A stretch of 51,669 nt of DNA, taken from Gammaproteobacteria bacterium. Its GTDB lineage: Bacteria; Pseudomonadota; Gammaproteobacteria; Pseudomonadales; Pseudohongiellaceae. The translations under genes and the position numbers were made by a program. Location of the stretch: assembly GCA_030832825.1 (NCBI GenBank), contig JAURIJ010000017.1:1-51669 (forward strand), read 5' to 3'. The notes beneath the pieces were generated by a model. That model did not search any database. It saw only the letters and a program-made list of their open reading frames with translations, and was not told where the DNA came from. Of the stretch, positions 15,777 through 24,581 are shown piece after piece. Each line of letters begins with the position of its first letter. Within the stretch, counting starts at the first letter, position 1.

Positions 15777-16769
15777 ATGAGCAATCCCAGCGGAAAACTG
15801 ACTCCGGAAGAACTGCAGGCTTTGCAGCAGGAGTCCATGGCAAACGGAATCGCCGCAGGCCGCGAGGCCTATCAGGTGGTCAAGCACGACCTGGCGAGCG
15901 AAGACACATCGTTGGGTTTCAACGAATCCGCCATCGACATGATCAACGAGCGTTTTACCCGTCAGTTGCGCGTCGGCCTGATGGATGTGCTGCGCACAAC
16001 TCCCAAGATTCAGGTTGATCGTGTCAAGATCGAAAAATATGGGGCGTTTCTGTCCAAGCTGCAGGCACCGTTGTCGGTCAATACTGTCAAGTTCGAGCCT
16101 CTGCGGGGCTACTCTCTGGTGGTGATCGACCCCTCTATCATCTTCTCCTCACTGGACAATTTTTTCGGCGGGCTAGGCAAAGGCAGCAACCCGGTACACC
16201 CGGGCCGGATGTTCACGCCTACCGAAAACTCGATTATCCGCATCATGCTCAACATCATCTTCGCATCCCTCAAGGAAGCGTGGTCGCCGATCCTGCAGCT
16301 TGACTTCACAGAGACAGCAGCGGAGATCAACCCGCAGTTCGCTCAGATCGCGGATGAGAACGATCTGGTGATCGTGAGCCGTTTCGTGCTGTCGATGGAT
16401 TCGAATGCGAGCGAGGGCACTATCAGCATCGTGACCCCGTTCATCTCGCTCAAGCCGATCAGGGATCTGCTGCGAAGCCGCATTCAGTCATCGGAAGAAA
16501 ACGATGCCAAGGACACGCAATGGCGCGAAGAGCTGGCCGACGCCAGTGGCCATGCGAAGCTCAGACTTCTGGTGAACCTCGGGCATATTTACTCGTCCCT
16601 TGGCGAATTGCAGACCCTGGAAGCAGGCGACATTCTGTTCTTCAAGAAACCTGAATTTGCCACCGGCGAGATCGAAGGCGCCAAGATCTTCACAGCAGAG
16701 GTTGGCAACATCGGCAATAATGTGGCCATCAAGATCCACGATTTTGTGCAGATTCCCCCCATCAATTAG
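15777..16769 (+). CDS. fliM: flagellar motor switch protein FliM
   Basis: 330 residues from ATG 15777 (AAGG just upstream). Middle-domain motifs RFTRQLRVGLMDVLR, LDNFFGGLGKG and PTENSIIRIML, and a C-terminal SpoA domain (about 255-325) matching FliN. The CheY-P binding peptide, usually LSQDEIDALL, is here the divergent KLTPEELQALQQ. FliM forms the C-ring with FliG and FliN. Confidence 0.95.
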   Translation: MSNPSGKLTPEELQALQQESMANGIAAGREAYQVVKHDLASEDTSLGFNESAIDMINERFTRQLRVGLMDVLRTTPKIQVDRVKIEKYGAFLSKLQAPLSVNTVKFEPLRGYSLVVIDPSIIFSSLDNFFGGLGKGSNPVHPGRMFTPTENSIIRIMLNIIFASLKEAWSPILQLDFTETAAEINPQFAQIADENDLVIVSRFVLSMDSNASEGTISIVTPFISLKPIRDLLRSRIQSSEENDAKDTQWREELADASGHAKLRLLVNLGHIYSSLGELQTLEAGDILFFKKPEFATGEIEGAKIFTAEVGNIGNNVAIKIHDFVQIPPIN

Positions 16770-16778
16770 AGACGCATC

Positions 16779-17126
16779 ATGGCAGACGAAAAACGAAACG
16801 ACGACCTCCTGCTTGGCGGCAAGCTGGAGAGTCTGCTGGGCAGTGACAGCGCCGGCATCAACAAACCGAGCATCAATCCGGACGTGCTGGGTAACATTCC
16901 CATTGTCATCTCGGTGGAAGTCGGGCGTACCTCGCTGAAGATCAAGGATCTCATGCGTTTGAGTCAGGGCTCGGTAGTTGAGTTGGATCGACTTGCCGGT
17001 GAGCCGCTGGACCTGTATGTCAACAATACCCTGGTCGCACAGGGCGAGGTGGTGCTGGTGAATGAACGCTACGGCGTGCGCCTGACACAAGTTATCCCCG
17101 CGGCCGAACGCATCAAGAACGTTTGA
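16779..17126 (+). CDS. fliN: flagellar motor switch protein FliN
   Basis: 115 residues from ATG 16779, nine bases after fliM. C-terminal SpoA domain with IPIVISVEVGRTSLKIKDLM, GSVVELDRLAGEPLDLYVN and GEVVLVNERYGVRLTQV. Length and sequence are typical. FliN builds the lower C-ring and docks FliH. Confidence 0.97.
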   Translation: MADEKRNDDLLLGGKLESLLGSDSAGINKPSINPDVLGNIPIVISVEVGRTSLKIKDLMRLSQGSVVELDRLAGEPLDLYVNNTLVAQGEVVLVNERYGVRLTQVIPAAERIKNV

Positions 17127-17155
17127 CGCCACGCAGGCGTGCAGAAGAGAATGCG

Positions 17156-17404
17156 ATGAGTCTGATCAGTATGCAATCCGCCCTTGGACTGATAGTCGTG
17201 GTGTTGTCCATGCTCGGGTTCTTCTATGTTCTGAACAGGTACAAGGGCAGATTTCTGAGCTCGCAAACGGGCAATCTTTCCATCGAATCACAAATCCCTC
17301 TGGGCCTGCGGCAACGACTGGTCCTGGTCAAGGCGCGGGAAAAGACGTTCCTGCTGGTAATTTCCAATGACAATGCCACGGTTGTACACAGCTGGGATGA
17401 GTAG
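17156..17404 (+). CDS. fliO: flagellar biosynthetic protein FliO
   Basis: 82 residues from ATG 17156 after AGAGA. One N-terminal membrane helix (about 8-26), then a short cytoplasmic domain with IESQIPLGLRQRLVLVKARE and LLVISNDNATVVHS, the FliO pattern. It is at the short end for the family, which varies in length. FliO assists assembly of the FliP ring. Confidence 0.85.
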   Translation: MSLISMQSALGLIVVVLSMLGFFYVLNRYKGRFLSSQTGNLSIESQIPLGLRQRLVLVKAREKTFLLVISNDNATVVHSWDE

Positions 17405-18161
17405 CAGGGTGGCGTGTGGCGGCTGTCGACTCTGGCTCGGGACTGGCTTGGCCCTGCTGGCCTCGTCTGCCTGGGCGCAGCCTGGGCTGCCTGTCGTCAG
17501 TGTCACCCAGGGCGTAGACGGCGCCACGGAATACGGACTCACCCTGCAGATTCTCCTGCTGATGTCCGTGCTGACCCTGCTGCCCTCCCTGTTGATCATG
17601 ATGACCTCGTTTGTGCGAGTGATCATCGTGCTCTCGCTGTTGCGACAAGCCATCGGCACCGCGCAGACTCCCCCCAATCAAGTGCTGGTCGGCATTGCTC
17701 TGTTCCTCACCATATTCATCATGTCGCCAGTGTTCCTGCAAGTCTACGATGACGCAGTGGTGCCCTACATGAACGAGGAAATCGCGGCGGAGGCCGCCTT
17801 CGATGCCGCCGTGCAACCACTGCGGGGCTTCATGCTGACGCAGACACGCGAAGAGGACATGAGTGTTTTCATGGACATTGCCAACGTGGATCCGGCGACG
17901 CCTTACGCGGATGTGCCTCTGCCAGTGCTGATTCCCGCGTTCATGACTTCTGAATTGAAAACAGCGTTCACGATAGGCTTTTTGTTGTATATCCCCTTCG
18001 TCATCATCGACCTTGTCGTTGCCAGTGTGCTCATGTCGATGGGTATGATGATGCTCTCACCCATGATGATCTCCATGCCATTCAAGCTGATGCTGTTCGT
18101 CCTGTCAGACGGCTGGCTGCTCGTCATGCAATCCTTGACCGCTAGCTTTCTGGGGGCGTGA
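17397..18161 (+). CDS. fliP: flagellar biosynthetic protein FliP
   Basis: 254 residues from ATG 17397, overlapping the fliO stop; ATG 17367 is an alternative start. Signal peptide (LALLASSAWAQP), then four membrane segments with the FliP hallmarks MMTSFVRVIIVLSLLRQAIGTAQTPP cited here only in part: MTSFVRVIIVLSLLR and PPNQVLVGIALFLT, plus VLMSMGMMMLSPMMISMPFK. FliP is the core of the export gate with FliQ and FliR. Confidence 0.96.
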   Translation: MSSRVACGGCRLWLGTGLALLASSAWAQPGLPVVSVTQGVDGATEYGLTLQILLLMSVLTLLPSLLIMMTSFVRVIIVLSLLRQAIGTAQTPPNQVLVGIALFLTIFIMSPVFLQVYDDAVVPYMNEEIAAEAAFDAAVQPLRGFMLTQTREEDMSVFMDIANVDPATPYADVPLPVLIPAFMTSELKTAFTIGFLLYIPFVIIDLVVASVLMSMGMMMLSPMMISMPFKLMLFVLSDGWLLVMQSLTASFLGA

Positions 18162-18431
18162 ATGACTGTCAGTGATGTGATTGTCATCGGGCGCGAAGCA
18201 CTGATGGTGGCCGCCCTTCTTGCGGGTCCTCTACTGCTGGGCATTCTTCTGGCGGGGGTGTTGATCGGAGTCATTCAGGCCGCCACCTCCATACAGGAAA
18301 TGACACTGAGCTTCGTTCCCAAACTGATCTTCATCGTCATCGCCCTGGTGCTGATAGGCAACTGGCAGATTGGCGTGCTGACGGATTATTTTGAGCGCTT
18401 GTTTCTGTTGATCCCGGTCATGCTGCAATGA
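18162..18431 (+). CDS. fliQ: flagellar biosynthetic protein FliQ
   Basis: 89 residues, two membrane helices. Motifs GREALMVAALLAGPLLLGIL and IGVIQAATSIQEMTLSFVPK are diagnostic. It starts directly after the fliP stop and overlaps fliR by ATGA. Confidence 0.96.
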   Translation: MTVSDVIVIGREALMVAALLAGPLLLGILLAGVLIGVIQAATSIQEMTLSFVPKLIFIVIALVLIGNWQIGVLTDYFERLFLLIPVMLQ

Positions 18432-19201
18432 TGAACGGCGGCAGCCTCGATGAAATCATGGCCCTGATCGCTGCCTTCATGTGGCCTCTGACCCGGATTT
18501 CCGCCTTTATTCTTGCCGCGCCTCTGTTTTCTCTCGACGTGATCAATCTGCGTATCCGAATTGTCGTCGCGCTGGTGTTGACGCTGTTCGTCTTCGAGGC
18601 TGTGTCCGTTCCCGAGATCGATCCGTTCACCGCCGCCGGCCTTGGCCAGCTCATGGTGCAGGCACTTATCGGCATTGCCATGGGCTTTGCCCTGCAGATT
18701 GTCACGGCTGCCGTTGTGGTGGGCGGGGAGGCTATCTCGAATGCCATCGGGTTGGGCTTTGCCAGCATGGTGGATCCCAATCTGGGCAACGTGCCCTTGG
18801 TGGCACAGTTTCTGATGATTCTTTCGACGCTGATATTCCTGACAATGGGCGGACATCTGTTCGTCATTCAACTGCTGTTCGAAAGTTTTCAGAGTATTCC
18901 AATCGGCACCACCCCGCCGCTGGACGAATGGTTTGACATCTTTTTGCGCTGGATTCCCTTCATCTTCACAGGCGCAATCAATCTGGCGTTGTCGATGATG
19001 GTGGCGCTGCTGGTGGTGAATATCGGACTGGGCGTGATCACCCGCTCTGCTCCCTCGCTGAATATCATTGCCGTAGGTTTCCCGGCAATCCTGCTCGTGG
19101 GGCTCCTGGCGCTGAATCTGAACATCACCGCCATGGTCTACACTATTGAGCGTTTTTGGCAGAGTGGCCTCGATGTTCTCCAATCGCTGCCGGGGGCATG
19201 A
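18428..19201 (+). CDS. fliR: flagellar biosynthetic protein FliR
   Basis: 257 residues, several membrane helices. Characteristic RISAFILAAPLFS, IGIAMGFALQIV and the NIGLGVITRSAPSLNI region. It overlaps fliQ. FliR completes the FliPQR export gate. Confidence 0.96.
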   Translation: MMNGGSLDEIMALIAAFMWPLTRISAFILAAPLFSLDVINLRIRIVVALVLTLFVFEAVSVPEIDPFTAAGLGQLMVQALIGIAMGFALQIVTAAVVVGGEAISNAIGLGFASMVDPNLGNVPLVAQFLMILSTLIFLTMGGHLFVIQLLFESFQSIPIGTTPPLDEWFDIFLRWIPFIFTGAINLALSMMVALLVVNIGLGVITRSAPSLNIIAVGFPAILLVGLLALNLNITAMVYTIERFWQSGLDVLQSLPGA

Positions 19202-19204
19202 GCG

Positions 19205-20365
19205 ATGGCAGAGAGCGACGACAGCCAGAGCAAAACAGAAGAACCCACCCAAAAACGCATCGACAAGTCGCGCGAGGAAGGACAGATCCTGCGGTCGCAG
19301 GACTTTGCCATCGCCGTCAGCCTGTTTGGTCTGGGGGCCCTGATCGTGCTGATTTCGAGCACGCTGATTGAGCGTGTCACCACCCTGTTCACCTACAATT
19401 TCACGCTGGATGCGCGCGTCACCCGCGAGCCGGGGCTGATGCTGGAAAAAATTGTGGGCTCGGCGGAAATCATGTTGCCACTGGTGGGGCTGGTCTGTCT
19501 GCTGTCCGTGCTTGGAGTCATTCTTGCCAACGGGGCTTTCGGCGGCATCAGCTTCAGCTTGAAAGCGGCGGCGCCAAAATTCTCCAAGCTCAACCCGCTC
19601 TCGGGACTCAAGCGCATGTTTGGCGGGAATGCGTTGTTTGAACTGTTCAAGAATATTTTCAAGACGTTGTTCCTGGGCGCCATCGTTGCGTTTGTCATTT
19701 ACTTCTATATGGACGCACTGGGAATGCTTGGTGTCTTGCCAGCACCGCTGGCCCTGGGCGAGGCTGGCCGCATTCTGGCCAGTGCCTTGCTGTTCATCAC
19801 GCTGTCCCTGTTCCTGATCGCGCTGGTGGACATGCCTTGGCAGCACTTTCAGCACATGAAAAAAATGCGCATGAGCCTGCAGGAAATCAAAGACGAAATG
19901 AAGGAAAGTGACGGGCGGCCAGAGGTCAAGGCACAACAGCGCAAACGCCAGCACGACATTGCATTCAATCGAATGATGAGTGCGCTGGAGACGGCCGATG
20001 TAGTGATTACCAACCCGACGCATTTTGCCGTGGCGCTCTCCTACACGCCCGGTACCAGCGACGCCCCGCGTGTCGTGGCAAAGGGAGCCGACTTGCTGGC
20101 GCAACGCATTCGTGAAAGGGCTCTCGAACATCAGGTGCCATTATTCGAGGCGCCGGAACTCGCACGTGCGCTGTATTTCTCCACTCGTCTGGATGACATG
20201 ATCCCGGAGGCTTTGTACCATACCGTCGCGGAAGTGATCGCCTACATCTTCAATGTGGGAACGGCCATGAAAATGGGACAGCGCTTGAAGCGGCCTGTCC
20301 CGGTTGTGCCGGACACCATGCGCTTCGATGAAAACGGAGACATCAAGGCTGATGCCAAGCAGTAG
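19205..20365 (+). CDS. flhB: flagellar export switch protein FlhB
   Basis: 386 residues from ATG 19205. N-terminal EEPTQKRIDKSREEGQILRS, four membrane segments (about 30-215), then the cytoplasmic domain with the autocleavage site NPTH at 270-273, followed by FAVALSY and the end part EVIAYIFNVG. Cleavage between Asn and Pro lets FlhB switch export specificity under FliK control. The usual next gene, flhA, is not here; an unrecognised gene follows. Confidence 0.96.
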   Translation: MAESDDSQSKTEEPTQKRIDKSREEGQILRSQDFAIAVSLFGLGALIVLISSTLIERVTTLFTYNFTLDARVTREPGLMLEKIVGSAEIMLPLVGLVCLLSVLGVILANGAFGGISFSLKAAAPKFSKLNPLSGLKRMFGGNALFELFKNIFKTLFLGAIVAFVIYFYMDALGMLGVLPAPLALGEAGRILASALLFITLSLFLIALVDMPWQHFQHMKKMRMSLQEIKDEMKESDGRPEVKAQQRKRQHDIAFNRMMSALETADVVITNPTHFAVALSYTPGTSDAPRVVAKGADLLAQRIRERALEHQVPLFEAPELARALYFSTRLDDMIPEALYHTVAEVIAYIFNVGTAMKMGQRLKRPVPVVPDTMRFDENGDIKADAKQ

Positions 20366-21110
20366 CGTGAAAAAGCCCAGGCCGACACCTGCCCAGCTGG
20401 CCTGGGCGCAAGAGCAGCTGAATGCCGGTGCCTCCATGCGCGGACTGGCGGAAGCCCTTGGCTTCAGTCAACAGATGTTGCGTGCGGCGCTGGTTTCCTT
20501 GCAGAAGACAACTGGCACCCAGACGGGCTTTGCGCTACTTCAGGCACAACCCTATGCGGACGAATATCGTCGCCTGATGAACACGTTGCTGAGCGGCCCT
20601 GGCTTCGCCAGCATCGTGTTTGCCAGTGACGCTTTGCGAGACTATCTGCTTCGCTCCCTTGTCGACTTTGCCAGTGCGGCCGGACGCCCCGTGCTGGAGC
20701 TCAAAGCTGATTCCGACCTGTTGGCCATGCTCAATCCACTGGTGGCCGATGTCCCCTTGAGCAGGGCCATTCGCAAGGAGATCCAACTGAGCGAACCACG
20801 ACTGCTCCTGGTGCGGGATGCTGTGGCGATTGACTCTTCCACTTGGGCATTATTTTTCGCGTTGATGCGGGATTTGCCAGTGCTGAATCTGGCCTGCATT
20901 GTGTGCTGGCCTTGGGGTCAGCGCGATCGTTCGGCCGCGTTTGTGGAAGAATGCCGCCTTGGCGCAGTGGGCTTGGAATTCGGGCCGCTGTCCACAGCAT
21001 TGCAGCAAACTCTGCTGAAGTCCTTGAAGAAAGAAGCGCTCGGCGCGCTTTCCTACGCTGACCTTGAAAAACTGCTGCTGGGGTTGGTGTTCGACAACTC
21101 GGTTGAATGA
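20352..21110 (+). CDS. unrecognised HTH-containing protein at the end of the flagellar operon
   Basis: 252 residues from ATG 20352, overlapping the flhB stop by 14 bases; GTG 20367 is an alternative start. I do not recognise the family. Residues about 20-50 (GASMRGLAEALGFSQQMLRAAL) look like a helix-turn-helix. The rest has alternating strands and helices with a Walker B-like LLLVRDA but no P-loop, so a degenerate ATPase-like fold is possible. The C-terminus has YADLEKLLLGLV. Same strand and translational coupling suggest expression with the export genes. A regulatory or assembly role is conjecture. Confidence 0.6.
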   Translation: MPSSSVKKPRPTPAQLAWAQEQLNAGASMRGLAEALGFSQQMLRAALVSLQKTTGTQTGFALLQAQPYADEYRRLMNTLLSGPGFASIVFASDALRDYLLRSLVDFASAAGRPVLELKADSDLLAMLNPLVADVPLSRAIRKEIQLSEPRLLLVRDAVAIDSSTWALFFALMRDLPVLNLACIVCWPWGQRDRSAAFVEECRLGAVGLEFGPLSTALQQTLLKSLKKEALGALSYADLEKLLLGLVFDNSVE

Positions 21111-21171
21111 GTCGCTACGCTGTGGCTGTGAAGCTGCATCAAGAGACGAGTCAGTGTCAGGACTGGGCACT

Positions 21172-22368
21172 TCAGTCGCGCGCAACACTCCAGTGCACGC
21201 GCATCACCACCGAGCCGACGCCCTTGTTGGACTTGATCCTGATGAGGTTGCTCAGCTTGGTCTCGTACCACAGCAGGCCGCTCGCATCCGCTACGCCGCC
21301 CAGTACATGGAACTCGCCCACCCGCATCGATACCGCATTCAAGCGTGAACGCACGGTCAGGATCTCGCCCTTCATGAACGGGCCCTTGGGCACATCGTCC
21401 AGGTCCGTCGTCAGATAGGCCGACATGATCTCGCTCAGATTGCGCATGATCGCGAAGCCGAAATTGCACACCAGATTGTCGGCCAGAATCTCGATCTTCG
21501 TTTCCATGATCACATCGGTGAGCGGCTCGATCTCCTGGATCTCCTCGCCGTCCAGGCTGCGCACCATGGTGTGGATCACGCGGCAGTCCTTGATCTTGCG
21601 ATCCTCCACCGCGTTGATGTCCAGCGGCTCGTGGTGCTCCACCGAGCGGCTGTTGCAGAAGGCCTCGTAATTGCCCACCACATGATGGCTCTCGCCGATC
21701 TCGCGGATGCGGCCCTTCTCCAGCCAGATGGCCGTGTCGCACAGCTCCTGCACGTGGTACATGGAGTGGCTGCAGAAGATCATGGTCTTGTTCTGCTTGC
21801 GGAACTCGTTCATGCGCTCCACGCACTTCTTCTGGAACGCGATGTCGCCCACCGAGAGCGCCTCGTCGATCACCAGCACATCGGGGCGCACCATGGTGGC
21901 GATGGAGAACGCCAGGCGCACATACATGCCCGAGGAATAGGTCTTCACCGGCCGGTCGATGAAATCGCCCAGCTCCGAGAACTCGATGATCTCGCGCTCC
22001 ATCTCGGCGATGTTGGCATCGGGCACGCCCAGCAGGGCGGCGTTCAGGTAGATGTTGCGGCGCCCGGTGAACTCCGGATGAAAGCCCGCTCCCAGCTCCA
22101 GCAGCGCCGCGACCTGGCCCTTGATGCGAATGCTGCCGCTGGTGGGCTGCAGTGTGCCCACGAGCAGTTTCATCAGCGTGGACTTGCCGGCGCCATTGTC
22201 GCCAATGATGCCCAGGCTGCGGCCTTCCATCACCGAGAAGGAAATGTCCTGCAGCACATGGAACAGCTTGTGACGCGGCTGGCGCAGCAGCAGCTCCAGC
22301 AGGCGGTCCTGCGGGCGGTTGTAGATGCGGAAATCCTTGTGCAGGTTCTCGACCGAGATGCTGTACAT
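21172..22368 (-). CDS. polysaccharide ABC transporter ATPase, Wzt-like, with C-terminal binding domain
   Basis: 398 residues. ABC domain 1-230: Walker A GDNGAGKST (56-64), signature YSSGMYVRLAFS, Walker B VLVIDEALSVGD. The pattern GAGFHPEFTGRRNIYLN is typical of the O-antigen/teichoic acid exporter subfamily. Residues about 240-398 form an extra domain like the Wzt C-terminal carbohydrate-binding domain, which recognises the terminal modification of the glycan before export. It follows the permease by 12 bases. Last gene of the minus-strand run. Confidence 0.9.
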   Translation of the reverse strand: MYSISVENLHKDFRIYNRPQDRLLELLLRQPRHKLFHVLQDISFSVMEGRSLGIIGDNGAGKSTLMKLLVGTLQPTSGSIRIKGQVAALLELGAGFHPEFTGRRNIYLNAALLGVPDANIAEMEREIIEFSELGDFIDRPVKTYSSGMYVRLAFSIATMVRPDVLVIDEALSVGDIAFQKKCVERMNEFRKQNKTMIFCSHSMYHVQELCDTAIWLEKGRIREIGESHHVVGNYEAFCNSRSVEHHEPLDINAVEDRKIKDCRVIHTMVRSLDGEEIQEIEPLTDVIMETKIEILADNLVCNFGFAIMRNLSEIMSAYLTTDLDDVPKGPFMKGEILTVRSRLNAVSMRVGEFHVLGGVADASGLLWYETKLSNLIRIKSNKGVGSVVMRVHWSVARD

Positions 22369-22380
22369 GGCGCGGCCTCC

Positions 22381-23184
22381 TTACAACACGTCGCCGAAGG
22401 CGTGACGGATGCGCATAAACAGCCAGCCTCCGAACAGATAGGTGATCAGGGACACCGGCACGATGACCAGCAGGCTGCTGAACGAGAAGCTGTCCAGCAG
22501 GATCAGCTCGCGGTACATCTGCACGAAGCTGTGCATGGGGTTCAGGATCAGCAGCGGCTGCCAGGCTTCCGGCATCAGGGACACCGGGTAGACGATCGGC
22601 GTCAGGAAAAACCAGGTGGTCAGCACCAGCGCCACGATCTGCTGCACGTCGCGCAGGAACACGCACAGCGCCGACAGCATGGCCACCAGGCCCATGGTGA
22701 ACAGGAACTGCAGCAGGAAGACCACGGGCAGCCAGAGCCAGAGCACGGACAGATAGCCCTGCAGGGCCAGATAGAGCAGGAAGAGGCCGAGGGCGATGCC
22801 GTGCACCATGTAGGGCACCAGCGTGCCGACGGCCGGGATGATCTGCACGGGGAACATCACCTTGGTGATCAGCGGCGCGCGCTCCAGCAGCAGGGTGCTG
22901 GCCCGGCCTACGGCGTCGGCGAAGGCGAACCAGGGCAGATAGCCCATCATCATGAACACCACGAAGGGCGTGCCCTCATACTCGGCCGGCATGGGGGTGC
23001 GGAACACCACGCTGAACACGAAGGAGTAGATCAGGATGTTGACCACTGGCGTGACGAACAGCCACAGCTTGCCGCCCAGCGAGCCGGCGAACTGGCCGGT
23101 GAAATCCTGGCGCACGAAGTTGTGAAACAGACGGTAGTGGGTGAACGGGGCACGCACCCACGCCGAAAGCAGAGAAAAGAGCAT
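22381..23184 (-). CDS. polysaccharide ABC transporter permease, Wzm-like (ABC-2)
   Basis: 267 residues with six predicted membrane helices. Motifs YRLFHNFVRQDFTGQF at the N-terminus, GYLPWFAFADAVGRAS and the NPMHSFVQMYRELIL segment are typical of ABC-2 glycan exporters. It moves lipid-linked polysaccharide across the inner membrane with the ATPase next door. It starts 24 bases after the TolC-like gene, so the glycan exporter and the type I secretion system are probably one transcript. Confidence 0.9.
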   Translation of the reverse strand: MLFSLLSAWVRAPFTHYRLFHNFVRQDFTGQFAGSLGGKLWLFVTPVVNILIYSFVFSVVFRTPMPAEYEGTPFVVFMMMGYLPWFAFADAVGRASTLLLERAPLITKVMFPVQIIPAVGTLVPYMVHGIALGLFLLYLALQGYLSVLWLWLPVVFLLQFLFTMGLVAMLSALCVFLRDVQQIVALVLTTWFFLTPIVYPVSLMPEAWQPLLILNPMHSFVQMYRELILLDSFSFSSLLVIVPVSLITYLFGGWLFMRIRHAFGDVL

Positions 23185-23208
23185 TCTGTGGAGTCAGTTC
23201 CTTTGTGG

Positions 23209-24576
23209 TCAGTCCTGCGGTTCCACCAGCCAGGTGCCGACGTCCAGCAGGTCCTCGGCACTCAGCGTGCCGGCGTCGCGCCGCAGCATCAGCGAATAAC
23301 GGATCAGATCGTAGCGGGCGCGCTGCAGATCGCGCTCGGCGCTGAAGCGATCGCGCAGGGCGTTGAGCACATCCACGCTGGTGACGGTGCCCAGTTCGAA
23401 GCCACGCTGGCGCGCCGTGTAGGACAGCGCGGTGGATTCCGCCAGGCGTTGGGCGGCCTGCACCCGCAGCTCCGCCGACTTCACCTGCAGATAAGCCATG
23501 CGCGTGCTTTCGACGATCTCCAGCGTTGTCTGGCGCAGTTCGTTTTCAGCGATACTGTGAAGGCTGCGGGCCTCGGCGACTTGTGCACGGTTGCTGCCTC
23601 CAGCAAACAGCGGAATCTGCACGTCGACGCCGATGTAGTCGGTTTCGGTGCGAGGGTTGCGGAAATTGTCATAGCCAAGATCGGAAATCTGCTTCTGTGC
23701 AATCAGCGTGACGCGCGGCATGTAAGCCCCTTGTCGCTGCGCGATGGCTTTGTCAGCGGCATCCACTGCAAATTCCCGTGCCCTGACCTGCGGATTGGAC
23801 TGGCTCGCCAGGGCAAGCCACGACTCCATGCTGCCTTGCGGTGCAGCAAGCTCCTGAGCAGGATCAAGCTGGAATAGCTCACCCACACCTACGCCCGTAA
23901 GGGCGCGGAGTTCTTCGCGCACCAAGGTCAGCTGGCTTTGCATATCCAATTGCTGGGACTGCGCGAAAGCGAGCCTTGCCTGAGAGTCGTAGAGGTCCGT
24001 GATCTGTACCTGCTGCAATTCATACAGCCGCTCGACCATGGCCGCCTGTCTGGCCACCGCCTCCACTTCAGCCGCCGCTGAGCGCAATGCGTCATGCGCC
24101 TGCAGGACGTTGAAGTACTTCTCGGCCACATCGGTCAGCAGCCCTGCCAGCGTCCCGTAGTACTCCGCTTCCGCCACGTCCTCGAGAATTGCCGCCTGTT
24201 TGCGCGCATTGAAGGCCTGCCAGTTGAACAGAATCTGGGTCAACTGCAGAGACGAGCGTTCACCGGGGTAGTTGGCGACATTGCCGAGGGACTCCTGCGT
24301 GTTGTCTGACCTGCTGGTATTGGCATTGAGCTGGGGCAGCAACTGCCCGGTCGCGGCTTTGCGCCGCTGGGTGCCTACCTGCCAGCGCGCTTTGGCGATA
24401 CGCAGCGACGGGCTGTAGTCGAGCGCGGCAGTGAAGAAGTCCTCGAGCGTGCTGCCCTGGATGATGACGGTGCTCATGCCGTTGCGTGACGATTCAGCAG
24501 CGTTCACGCTCTCCGTAGCAATGCTGATACCACAGATGAGCCCCAGGCCCAGAGTGCCGATCCAATTGAGTTTCAT
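23209..24576 (-). CDS. TolC-family outer membrane channel of the type I secretion system
   Basis: 455 residues from ATG 24576. N-terminal signal peptide (GLGLICGISIATESVNA), then two OEP repeats with long helices: RWQVGTQRRKAATGQLLPQL, and in the second half GAYMPRVTLIAQKQ and RQRGFELGTVTSVDVLNAL. Forms the trimeric outer membrane channel through which the substrate leaves. It lies five bases after the adaptor gene. Confidence 0.92.
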   Translation of the reverse strand: MKLNWIGTLGLGLICGISIATESVNAAESSRNGMSTVIIQGSTLEDFFTAALDYSPSLRIAKARWQVGTQRRKAATGQLLPQLNANTSRSDNTQESLGNVANYPGERSSLQLTQILFNWQAFNARKQAAILEDVAEAEYYGTLAGLLTDVAEKYFNVLQAHDALRSAAAEVEAVARQAAMVERLYELQQVQITDLYDSQARLAFAQSQQLDMQSQLTLVREELRALTGVGVGELFQLDPAQELAAPQGSMESWLALASQSNPQVRAREFAVDAADKAIAQRQGAYMPRVTLIAQKQISDLGYDNFRNPRTETDYIGVDVQIPLFAGGSNRAQVAEARSLHSIAENELRQTTLEIVESTRMAYLQVKSAELRVQAAQRLAESTALSYTARQRGFELGTVTSVDVLNALRDRFSAERDLQRARYDLIRYSLMLRRDAGTLSAEDLLDVGTWLVEPQD

Positions 24577-24581
24577 AGGCG

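Noticed and set aside
18386-20131. 581-codon open frame on the minus strand opposite fliR and flhB
   Set aside because: It is an antisense shadow of two certain genes. Its His/Gln/Arg-rich, low-complexity product has no family resemblance.
21053-22666. 537-codon minus-strand frame over the Wzm/Wzt genes
   Set aside because: It overlaps the recognised ATPase and permease in another frame; the composition is typical of GC-rich shadows.
21571-23877. 768-codon plus-strand frame antisense to Wzt, Wzm and the TolC-like gene
   Set aside because: It is opposite three well-supported genes, and its product is a His/Gln/Glu-rich string without domain pattern.
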